A model generated the notes under the pieces. The model was not told the origin of the DNA and did not search any database. It was given only the letters and a program-made list of their open reading frames with translations. A program made the position numbers and the translations under genes. Shown here piece after piece: positions 1 to 5,564 of a stretch of 7,588 nt of DNA. How positions within the stretch are numbered: the first letter of the stretch is position 1; each line of letters begins with the position of its first letter. The stretch is from Deltaproteobacteria bacterium (lineage in GTDB: Bacteria > Desulfobacterota > DSM-4660 > Desulfatiglandales > Desulfatiglandaceae): positions 1 to 7,588 of the forward strand of contig QMLZ01000133.1 in the NCBI GenBank assembly GCA_003646995.1, given 5' to 3'.

Positions 1-87
1 AGAGAGAGGGATTCGAACCCTCGGTGGATCTTTCGACCCACACTCGCTTAGCAGGCGAGCGCCTTCAGCCAGCTCGGCCATCTCTCC
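1..87 (-). tRNA. tRNA-Ser(GCU), 3' end cut by window edge
   Basis: Read on the minus strand from 87, the acceptor strand GGAGAGA is followed by a D arm and then the anticodon arm CTCGC-CTGCTAA-GCGAG. The anticodon GCT lies at 50-52, so it reads AGC/AGU serine codons. A long variable arm (GTGGGTC-GAAA-GATCCAC, 7 pairs with one G-U) marks a class II tRNA and agrees with serine identity. The T arm is GAGGG-TTCGAAT-CCCTC. Only TCTCT of the 3' acceptor strand is inside the window, so the last two paired bases, the discriminator and any CCA lie beyond position 1. No convincing promoter of its own is visible in 88-209, so it is probably co-transcribed with the upstream tRNA-Ser(UGA). Confidence 0.95.
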
Positions 88-209
88 GCGTTCCTTCCCT
101 AATAGGAGGAAGGTATGAAATCTGAGTCATACTTAGTTAGGTATAAATTCCGCCTCGCCTAACCTTAAACTGGCGGTCTGGATAATCCAAATTGTCCAGC
201 AACTTCTCA
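88..209. other. tRNA spacer, no gene seen
   Basis: This 122-base stretch separates the two serine tRNAs. It holds a small inverted repeat (CCTTCC 93-98 / GGAAGG 108-113) and a second weak one (GTTAGG 136-141 / CCTAAC 158-163). Neither is followed by a T-run on either strand, so neither looks like an intrinsic terminator. They could fold in the precursor between the two tRNAs, but that is inference. No convincing ORF or promoter is visible. Confidence 0.5.
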
Positions 210-298
210 TGGCGGAGGGAGAGGGATTCGAACCCCCGTGACCTGAACGGCCAAGCGGTTTTCAAGACCGCCTCCTTCAACCACTCGGACATCCCTCC
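210..298 (-). tRNA. tRNA-Ser(UGA), with encoded CCA
   Basis: Read on the minus strand from 298, acceptor strand GGAGGGA pairs fully with TCCCTCC (220-214). The anticodon arm is GCGGT-CTTGAAA-ACCGC with anticodon TGA at 262-264, which reads UCA and, by wobble, other UCN codons. The variable arm TGGCC-GTTCA-GGTCA makes it a class II tRNA as expected for serine. The T arm is GGGGG-TTCGAAT-CCCTC with one G-U pair. The discriminator G (213), usual for tRNA-Ser, is directly followed by CCA (212-210), so the 3' end appears to be genome-encoded. The mature tRNA body is 213-298. A strong promoter sits just upstream at 315-343. Confidence 0.97.
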
Positions 299-314
299 GA
301 CCATTTTTGTTAAC

Positions 315-343
315 AATATAACACCTATAACACCATGAGTCAA
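315..343 (-). promoter_or_regulatory. sigma70-type promoter for the serine tRNAs
   Basis: On the minus strand there is TTGACT (338-343, 5 of 6 matches to the -35 consensus), a 17-base spacer, and TATATT (315-320, 5 of 6 matches to the -10 consensus). Transcription would start near 307-309, about 10 bases before the first base of tRNA-Ser(UGA) at 298. The near-consensus boxes and ideal spacing fit a strong stable-RNA promoter. The -35 box lies only about 20 bases after the rpe stop codon. Confidence 0.8.
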
Positions 344-358
344 AGGCTTTTAGCCTTT
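342..358 (-). terminator. weak hairpin after rpe, doubtful terminator
   Basis: A perfect 6-bp inverted repeat (AAAGGC 342-347 / GCCTTT 353-358, loop of 5) lies 7 bases past the rpe stop. On the minus strand only three T residues follow before GACTC, so this is at best a weak terminator. It overlaps the -35 box of the tRNA promoter by two bases. Read-through from rpe into the tRNAs is plausible. Confidence 0.3.
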
Positions 359-364
359 CCCTTT

Positions 365-1018
365 TCACATCCTACTTCGCATTACTGAAATGGTCTTTTC
401 ATAGTCTTGACTATAAAATATAGCTGATCCTGCCACGAAGACATCTGCACCTGCTCTCGAAATATGGGTTATGGTCTCAGGGCCAATGCCGCCGTCCACT
501 TCTATTTCAACCTCCAGTCCCCTGGCCCTTATTTTAGCCGATAATTCTTCCACCTTGGGTATCATGGCAGGTATAAACCTTTGCCCTTCGAATCCCGGAT
601 TAACAGTCATAATAAGCACCATATCAGTGTCTTCCAAAACATGGTCGAGCATGCACAACGGGGTAGCCGGATTAAGCGAAACCCCTGCCTTCATTCCTCT
701 TTCTCTGATGTAAACCAACGTCCGTTGGAGATGTCTCACCGCCTCTGCATGAACAGTAAGGATGTCTGCCCCTGCTTCCTTGAAGGCATCAATGAACTGA
801 TCGGCATTTTCTATCATCAAATGAACATCAAGGGGCAACTCTGTAACACGCTTTACAGCCTTTACTATCATGGGTCCAATAGTGATATTGGGTACGAAGT
901 GCCCATCCATCACATCAATATGTATATAATCTGCCCCGGCCTTCTCTACTGCACGTATTTCTTCTTCAAGCCTTGTAAAATCAGCCGAAAGGATTGATGG
1001 GGCGATTTTCTTTGTCAT
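365..1018 (-). CDS. rpe: Ribulose-phosphate 3-epimerase
   Basis: Cytoplasmic enzyme that interconverts D-ribulose 5-phosphate and D-xylulose 5-phosphate in the pentose phosphate pathway. The 217-residue protein is full length for this TIM-barrel family. Visible signatures are PSILSADF (7-14), HIDVMDGHFVPN (33-44), DVHLMI (64-69), the phosphate-binding MTVNPGFEGQ (137-146), VDGGI (174-178) and GSAIF (197-201). By family knowledge, His33, Asp35, His66 and Asp175 are the metal ligands, and the two Asp residues act as acid/base pair; all are present. The ATG start follows a good Shine-Dalgarno GGAGG (1028-1032) with 9 bases between. The start codon overlaps the stop of a small upstream ORF (ATGA), which suggests translational coupling. 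It is the last protein gene of the def operon. Confidence 0.97.
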   Translation of the reverse strand: MTKKIAPSILSADFTRLEEEIRAVEKAGADYIHIDVMDGHFVPNITIGPMIVKAVKRVTELPLDVHLMIENADQFIDAFKEAGADILTVHAEAVRHLQRTLVYIRERGMKAGVSLNPATPLCMLDHVLEDTDMVLIMTVNPGFEGQRFIPAMIPKVEELSAKIRARGLEVEIEVDGGIGPETITHISRAGADVFVAGSAIFYSQDYEKTISVMRSRM

Positions 1019-1122
1019 CTCACCAAACCTCCTTCAAGTCCCATTGTTACAAAATCTACCGCTGGCACAAACCAAGAGGCCACGAACAAAATCTTCCTCA
1101 ATGCCAGGTTCCACGCTTTCAT
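1015..1122 (-). CDS. Possible small hydrophobic protein, 35 aa
   Basis: I do not recognise this ORF. It fills nearly all of the gap between rsmB and rpe, starting at ATG 1122, 19 bases after the rsmB stop, and ending in a TGA that overlaps the rpe ATG by 4 nt (ATGA), a classic coupled arrangement. The peptide starts MKAWNLALRK (positive charges at 2, 9 and 10), continues with a mostly hydrophobic stretch at about 11-27 that contains Pro20 and Asp23, and ends in a short polar tail with Glu30 and Arg35. That is the layout of a single-span small membrane protein with a cytoplasmic N-terminus. Its own ribosome site is poor, but it sits just behind rsmB and could be reached by re-initiation. The rpe Shine-Dalgarno lies inside its 3' end. 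The same frame stays open upstream inside rsmB, so chance cannot be excluded. Confidence 0.42.
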   Translation of the reverse strand: MKAWNLALRKILFVASWFVPAVDFVTMGLEGGLVR

Positions 1123-1141
1123 TTTACCGGATCGCGGACTC

Positions 1142-2500
1142 TTACTTCTTCGCCAGCATGGCCGCAAAAAATCCGTCAAGACCATGCACGTCTGGCCAGG
1201 TTCTGAAAAATCCTTCCTCGTCCACAAACTCCCTAACCAAAGGAGGGGCGGAGCCTGCCAGATCCACCACATACATCTCTGGATGTTCTTCCAGGAAGCT
1301 CTCCACAAGCCCCTCATTTTCTTCTCTCGAGATGGTACAAGTAACATAAAGCAGGGATCCTCCTGGGGCCAAGACTTCACATGCTCTGGTGAGGATCTGG
1401 CCTTGAAGCCGGGAAAGTTCTTCAATATGGGATTCTTTCCTTGCCCACTTTATGTCAGGGTGTCTGGCAATTACCCCAAGGGCTGAGCAGGGGCTATCTA
1501 TCAAGATCCTTTGAAATCTTTTTTTAAGGAGTTTTTCAAGAGGCCTGGTTGCATCTGCAACCAAAGGATATACCCAAGAAATTCCCAGCCTCTCACAAGT
1601 TTGCCTCAGCCTTACCAGGGTTCCCCTTTTTATGTCAAGGCCAAGAATCCTCCCTTGACTGCCCACTTGCTCTGCCAGGTGCGTTGCCTTGCCTCCCACG
1701 CCAGCGCAAAGTTCCAGCACGCAGGCTCCTTCGGGAGGTCTAAGCAACAGTCCACAGAGTTGGGCGGCCTCGCCTTGTACTACGAAGAGCCCTTTATTGA
1801 ATGCTTCCAGTTCAGCCACGGGTGCATTTAGACCTTCAATGCAAATTCCTATGGGACTGAACCTCGCTGGAGATACGGAGATCCCCTTTGCTACCAAACG
1901 CTCAATGAGGGCTGGCCTTGTTGTCTTAAGGGTATTTACCCTTATCACTAATTTGGGTATTTCGTTTGATGCCTTGAGCAAGGAAATGGTTCGGGCTTCA
2001 CCCAACTCTCTTATCCATTTCTCTACTATCCATTGAGGAAAAGAATATTCAATGGAAAGCCTTTTTACCTTGCCGACACCTTCTGGAAACGGCTTTAGGC
2101 CCTCCTTTTTGCGTATGACCCCCCTAAGCAGTCCATTTACAAACCGCCCAAGGTGAGTCCTCCCCTCTGCCTTGGCCTGTTTAACGGCCTCATTAACTGC
2201 GGCCGACTCAGGGATGCGGTCCATGAATAATATCTGGTAAAGGGCGATCCTCAGGATATTTAGAATACGTGCCTCTAGTTTGTTGAACGGAAAGTCAAGA
2301 CATTGCTCTACGTACCAATCTAGCCTGAGACGCCACCGTAGCACCCCATTGGTAATGTGAACACACAGGGATTTATCCCTACCGCTTAAGCCGGGATATT
2401 TTTGGAATGACTGTTCCAGAAAATAGCGGGGCAAAAGGCCCTTTTGGTCGAAGTTATTAAGTGCCTGAAGGGCTAGGTCTCTCGGATTCGGGTTTACCAT
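1142..2500 (-). CDS. rsmB: 16S rRNA (cytosine-967-C5)-methyltransferase RsmB
   Basis: SAM-dependent enzyme that methylates C967 (E. coli numbering) of 16S rRNA. The 452 residues match the usual length. The N-terminal part (about 1-140) is the NusB-like RNA-binding domain, beginning NPRDLALQAL as family members do and including IPESAAVNEAVKQAK and FVNGLLR. The C-terminal Rossmann methyltransferase domain has SAM motif I VLELCAGVGGKATHL (261-275), LGLDI (286-290), motif IV DSPCSALG with Cys338, RHPDIKW (346-352), and motif VI YVTCT with Cys388. By family knowledge, Cys388 is the nucleophile and Cys338 helps release the product. The usual DAPCS motif reads DSPCS here, a mild change. The ATG start lies inside the end of the DUF116 gene (44-nt overlap) and has a poor Shine-Dalgarno, so coupling is likely. 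The start is supported by the family-typical NPR residues directly after it. Confidence 0.96.
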   Translation of the reverse strand: MVNPNPRDLALQALNNFDQKGLLPRYFLEQSFQKYPGLSGRDKSLCVHITNGVLRWRLRLDWYVEQCLDFPFNKLEARILNILRIALYQILFMDRIPESAAVNEAVKQAKAEGRTHLGRFVNGLLRGVIRKKEGLKPFPEGVGKVKRLSIEYSFPQWIVEKWIRELGEARTISLLKASNEIPKLVIRVNTLKTTRPALIERLVAKGISVSPARFSPIGICIEGLNAPVAELEAFNKGLFVVQGEAAQLCGLLLRPPEGACVLELCAGVGGKATHLAEQVGSQGRILGLDIKRGTLVRLRQTCERLGISWVYPLVADATRPLEKLLKKRFQRILIDSPCSALGVIARHPDIKWARKESHIEELSRLQGQILTRACEVLAPGGSLLYVTCTISREENEGLVESFLEEHPEMYVVDLAGSAPPLVREFVDEEGFFRTWPDVHGLDGFFAAMLAKK

Positions 2501-3290
2501 TTTCCAAGAAGGTCAAAAGACCCCTTTCCACGATTTCCAGGTCCACATCGGTGTCAAAGCAAGGTCCATGGGGACGTCTGTTAAGAATTCCATACACTGG
2601 TATGGGATAGGTATCCTGTATCCCACTTGTCAAATCGCGCTCGCAGGCCACAGCAATGATTATCTCTGGCCTCTTTTCCACCACAATCCTGCGCGCTATA
2701 GTCCCACCCGTGGCCACTGAAATGCAAACCCCATAGCGTTTGGAGATGCCCACAAGATCTTTTATTTTACATCTTCCACAGGCCTTGCAGTTTTCAATGT
2801 TGCCGGTAATGCGCACGCCACACTCGTGAAATTGAAGACAGTGGGGAAGAAGCATCAGCAATTTTTCAGGCCTTACCTTTTTGGCTTCTGCTAACACCAG
2901 CCGATTGTTAACGGCTATGAATGATCGCCTGAGCTCATCTTTGCTGATTCCCAAAAGCCTCCCTAGTCCTACAAGAATGGGAAACAGAAATCGAATCACT
3001 ATCCCACGGGATTTTCGGTTTACAAACAGATTCCTGCCCCACAGGATAGTAAAAACAAGGGTGAGCGCTCCTCCTAATGCGAACAGGACAATGCCAGCAA
3101 AACACAATCCCACTATAAGGGGCAAGTGCGGGTTTATATTCCTGAGCCCCACAGTGGGTACCCACCAGAGAACAAAGGCCACTCCAACCAGAACAAAGCA
3201 GCAAGCCACAAGCAAGAATACAAATTTCCTCCCAGAGGTACTCTCTGGGCCAGAGAATGCATCGTGGCCTTGTTTGTCAACTGCGGCCAT
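2457..3290 (-). CDS. DUF116 family membrane protein, Cys-rich C-terminal domain
   Basis: Function unknown. The 277-residue protein has a short polar N-terminus, a membrane segment at about 22-44, a second at about 55-84, and possibly an amphipathic or re-entrant segment at 97-113. It ends in a soluble domain. That domain carries the DUF116 hallmark LLPHCLQ (147-153) and eight cysteines (151, 157, 168, 171, 174, 189, 216, 244), including a CKACGRC cluster at 168-174. The spacing looks like a metal or Fe-S site, but no ligand has been shown here. ATG 3290 is preceded by AGGAT (3297-3301) at 6 bases. The gene lies 29 bases after fmt and overlaps rsmB by 44 nt, so it is an internal member of a translation operon. 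The domain most likely faces the cytoplasm, by charge and Cys content. Confidence 0.88.
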   Translation of the reverse strand: MAAVDKQGHDAFSGPESTSGRKFVFLLVACCFVLVGVAFVLWWVPTVGLRNINPHLPLIVGLCFAGIVLFALGGALTLVFTILWGRNLFVNRKSRGIVIRFLFPILVGLGRLLGISKDELRRSFIAVNNRLVLAEAKKVRPEKLLMLLPHCLQFHECGVRITGNIENCKACGRCKIKDLVGISKRYGVCISVATGGTIARRIVVEKRPEIIIAVACERDLTSGIQDTYPIPVYGILNRRPHGPCFDTDVDLEIVERGLLTFLENGKPESERPSPSGT

Positions 3291-3319
3291 AGACTTATCC
3301 TATATTTCTACGGCATGCA

Positions 3320-4297
3320 CTAGGCTTGAAATTTGTCGCCCGGGCGGAGGGAAAAACCCTTTACTATTTCTGCCACCCGCATCCTTTTCTTACCAGGAAG
3401 CTGCATCTCGCCAATTGTAACGACCCCGTCTCTTGCTTGCACCCGCACACCACTCGAGTCAAAACCTAATACCATGCCAGGCTCAGCCTCCACTAACCCT
3501 TCTTCCACACCGGTTATGCCAAAAAGCTTCACCTGTTTGCCATTGACAAAACTAAAGGCGCCTGGCCACGGATCAAACGCCCTTATCTTGCATGAAATTT
3601 CACCTGCAGATCTGTTCCACTCTATTTTGGCCATATCCCTAGTTATTTTAGGCGCATATGTCGCAAGGGAGTCATCTTGCACCTCCAAGGAGTAATCACC
3701 CCTCGTCAAACTGTGCAACACATCGATGAGAAATGGTCCTGCCAGCGATGAAAGCCGATCGTGTAAATGCCCACCTGTTTCGTATGGCTCAATGGCAATT
3801 TCCATTTGTCGTATCACCGGCCCGGTGTCCATACCCTCGTCCATCATCATGGCTGTGAGTCCCGTCTTGGACTCCCCATTGAGTATCGCCCATTGTATGG
3901 GGGCAGCGCCTCTGTACTTGGGCAAAAGCGAGGCATGGATGTTAACAGCCCCCCAACTGGGTACTTCTAGTAGAGCCTTCTTCAGGATTTGCCCAAAGGC
4001 AACCACCACAAGAAGGTCAGGCGACATTTTTCTTATTTCCTCGATGAATTCAGGATTGGAAGCGCTTTCTGGTTGCAGTACCTGTAGCCCTTGTTCCAGG
4101 GCTACCTCTTTTACAGGAGGAGGGGCTACCTTTCTCCCCCTACCTTTTGGGCGATCCGGTTGGGTCACCACGGCCAATAAGGTAACCTCGGTCTTTGTTA
4201 ATGCGCGTAACGCAGGCACAGCAAAGTCAGGCGTGCCCATAAATATGACTCTAGGTCTGGGACTTAGTGAAGGAGTGTTTAAGATGCTCACCGGCAA
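3320..4297 (-). CDS. fmt: Methionyl-tRNA formyltransferase
   Basis: Transfers a formyl group from 10-formyl-tetrahydrofolate to Met-tRNA(fMet) for translation initiation. Domain order is standard: an N-terminal Rossmann-like catalytic domain (about 16-220) and a C-terminal OB-like tRNA-binding domain (about 225-325). Visible motifs are VIFMGTPDFAVPAL (17-30), QPDRPKGRGRK (46-56), NIHASLLPKYRGAAPIQWAI (119-138) with Asn119 and His121, and GMDTGP (155-160) with Asp157; these match the catalytic Asn, His and Asp of the family. The frame has no ATG before the core fold. The start is TTG at 4297 (4 bases after the def stop, weak AAGAG at 4308-4312) or GTG at 4291. This leaves an N-terminal extension of about 14-16 residues compared with typical Fmt proteins. 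Its partner def lies immediately upstream, as in many bacteria. Confidence 0.96.
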   Translation of the reverse strand: MPVSILNTPSLSPRPRVIFMGTPDFAVPALRALTKTEVTLLAVVTQPDRPKGRGRKVAPPPVKEVALEQGLQVLQPESASNPEFIEEIRKMSPDLLVVVAFGQILKKALLEVPSWGAVNIHASLLPKYRGAAPIQWAILNGESKTGLTAMMMDEGMDTGPVIRQMEIAIEPYETGGHLHDRLSSLAGPFLIDVLHSLTRGDYSLEVQDDSLATYAPKITRDMAKIEWNRSAGEISCKIRAFDPWPGAFSFVNGKQVKLFGITGVEEGLVEAEPGMVLGFDSSGVRVQARDGVVTIGEMQLPGKKRMRVAEIVKGFSLRPGDKFQA

Positions 4298-4301
4298 ACC
4301 G

Positions 4302-4829
4302 TTATCGCTCTTTACTTGCTAAAATCTTCTTAAGCTTCTTTTTATACATTGCCCTCTTGAGGCTGCTAATGCGGTCAATGAAAAGGACACCATTGAGATG
4401 GTCTATTTCATGTTGAAGGCATATGGCCAATAGCCCATCAGCCTCAATCTCCAGGGGATTGCCGTTTATATCAACGCCTCGCACCAATATTTCAGCATTC
4501 CTTCTCACTTCAGCAGAATAATCTATCACACTCAGGCACGCCTCTTCTGATTTGGTGGTACCCTCCCTCTCCACTATCTCCGGGTTTATCAGGACGCAGG
4601 GTTTTCTAATGTCCTTTTCATCTGGCTTGAGGTCAAACACGATGACCCTGTCAACGGACCCTACCTGATTGGCGGCAAGTCCTATACCTGGGGCGGAATA
4701 CATGGTGTAAAGCATATTATCTGTTAGCTTTTTCAACTCCCCATTTATATCGACCACAGGTCGGGCCTTTTGCCTCAAGATGGACGAAGGGTATGTGTAT
4801 ATCTTTAATTTTTCCGATTTTTCACTCAT
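4302..4829 (-). CDS. def: Peptide deformylase
   Basis: Metalloprotease-like enzyme that removes the formyl group from the N-terminal Met of nascent proteins. From ATG 4829 it has 175 residues, the usual size. All three family motifs are present: GIGLAANQV (48-56, Gln55), EACLS (96-100, metal ligand Cys98) and HEIDH (140-144, metal ligands His140 and His144, catalytic Glu141). Motif 2 is usually EGCLS, so Gly to Ala at 97 is a small departure. The frame is open to a TTG at 4931, and ATGs also occur at 4871 and 4862. I chose 4829 because the product then starts like other Def proteins (KIYTYPSSILR soon after the start), GGAAG (4838-4842) sits 8 bases upstream, and the likely promoter would initiate at about 4854, downstream of the earlier ATGs. 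First gene of the operon; fmt follows after 4 bases. Confidence 0.95.
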   Translation of the reverse strand: MSEKSEKLKIYTYPSSILRQKARPVVDINGELKKLTDNMLYTMYSAPGIGLAANQVGSVDRVIVFDLKPDEKDIRKPCVLINPEIVEREGTTKSEEACLSVIDYSAEVRRNAEILVRGVDINGNPLEIEADGLLAICLQHEIDHLNGVLFIDRISSLKRAMYKKKLKKILASKER

Positions 4830-4860
4830 TTGCAATACTTCCAGAGTTACTTCTGTATCC

Positions 4861-4889
4861 ATACTAACCATTTGTGCACTACAAATCAA
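4861..4889 (-). promoter_or_regulatory. Probable promoter of the def-fmt operon
   Basis: On the minus strand TTGATT (4884-4889, 4 of 6 consensus) and TAGTAT (4861-4866, 4 of 6) are spaced by exactly 17 bases. Initiation near 4854 would give a leader of about 25 bases before ATG 4829, with the GGAAG ribosome site inside it. The position between def and the divergent HD gene is right, and it supports the shorter def start. Moderate match only. Confidence 0.5.
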
Positions 4890-4963
4890 GGTGCGGGCCC
4901 CCAAATTACCCTTGACTTTTTCACTGCCCAAACTTAATCAGGTTAAGGCGTGGACAGCCTTTT

Positions 4964-4967
4964 GGAG
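4964..4967 (+). promoter_or_regulatory. Ribosome binding site deciding the HD-protein start
   Basis: GGAG, extended to GGAGA, lies 6 bases before ATG 4974. The alternative start, GTG 4950, has only AAGG at 3 bases. The protein from 4974 also begins where the HD family fold normally begins, so 4974 is preferred. Confidence 0.7.
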
Positions 4968-4973
4968 AACAAT

Positions 4974-5564
4974 ATGAAAAGAATCGTTGAATTTCTCTTT
5001 GAGATAGGAATGCTCAAAAAAACCCCTAGGACTGGTTATCAGTTCCTTGGTTCAGGCAAGGAGTCTGTAGCCGCACATTCTTTCCGTACAGCAGTTATAG
5101 CTTATGTACTTGCGTGTAAGAACCCGAAGCTTGATATGCGCAAAGTGGTGCTGATGTCTCTGTTTCACGACTTTCACGAGGCAAGAACAGGCGACCACAA
5201 CTATGTGAACAAGAAATACGTGGTGGTCGACGAGGAAAAAGCCATTAAAGACCAAGTAGACTCTCTTCCGTTTTCTAAAGAGATCCTTGATCTGAGCCGA
5301 GAATTTAGTGAGGGCAGGACACCTGAAGCCCTGGCCGCAAGGGATGCTGATCAGCTGGATCTCATATTTGAACTCAAAGAACACCTAGATGTAGGAAATA
5401 CCTATGCAAAGGACTGGCTAGTGTTTGCCCTAAAGCGACTCCATACCGCTGATGCCAAGAAAATGGCTGAAGAGGTAATGGCCACCGACTGGACCTCCTG
5501 GTGGTTTGACAAGAAGACCGATTGGTGGGTGAATGGACCTGAAGGCACCAAAAACAGTGGATGA
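4974..5564 (+). CDS. HD-domain phosphohydrolase, YfbR/HDDC2-like
   Basis: A 196-residue cytoplasmic protein of the HD superfamily, most like the YfbR/HDDC2 group of 5'-deoxynucleotidases. Visible parts are the N-terminal helix with RTGY (19-22), ESVAAHSFR (30-38) with metal ligand His35, the HD pair in LFHDFHEARTGD (63-74; His65, Asp66), and ADQLDLIFELKEHLDVGN (125-142) with the last ligand Asp126. This segment lines up with the ADAL...LEELAAGN region of YfbR as I recall it. The full H...HD...D set is present, so an active metal-dependent phosphatase is likely; dNMP as substrate is inferred from the family. The C-terminus is tryptophan-rich (Trp 173, 176, 177, 184, 185). It is divergent from def, and its last 32 bases overlap the TonB-like gene. 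Confidence 0.87.
   Translation: MKRIVEFLFEIGMLKKTPRTGYQFLGSGKESVAAHSFRTAVIAYVLACKNPKLDMRKVVLMSLFHDFHEARTGDHNYVNKKYVVVDEEKAIKDQVDSLPFSKEILDLSREFSEGRTPEALAARDADQLDLIFELKEHLDVGNTYAKDWLVFALKRLHTADAKKMAEEVMATDWTSWWFDKKTDWWVNGPEGTKNSG

Noticed and set aside
93..113. Inverted repeat CCTTCC/GGAAGG as a terminator
   Set aside because: Short 6-bp stem with no following T-run on either strand, and it lies between two co-oriented tRNAs.
178..199. CTGGA/TCCAG inverted repeat in the tRNA spacer as an operator
   Set aside because: Only 5 paired bases around a 12-base loop, within chance expectation for AT-balanced spacer sequence.
137..343. 68-codon minus-strand frame over tRNA-Ser(UGA)
   Set aside because: It translates the tRNA itself; the frequently mis-annotated protein from serine tRNA genes (MSEWLKEAVLKT...) is an artefact.
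1015..1425. Full 136-codon minus-strand frame overlapping the end of rsmB
   Set aside because: Its upstream portion (1123-1425) lies inside rsmB in another frame and has no homology signal. Only the last 35 codons, outside rsmB, were kept as a candidate gene.
2881..3420. 179-codon plus-strand frame across the DUF116 gene and the end of fmt
   Set aside because: Antisense shadow of two well-supported genes; the composition is rich in Thr, Pro, Ser and Arg and has no recognisable domain.
3726..4322. 198-codon plus-strand frame opposite fmt
   Set aside because: Entirely antisense to the catalytic domain of fmt, no family motif and no ribosome site noted; a shadow of codon bias.
4830..4931. 34-residue N-terminal extension of deformylase from TTG 4931
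   Set aside because: It lacks family resemblance, would start upstream of the likely promoter, and ATG 4829 has a better ribosome site and a normal Def N-terminus.
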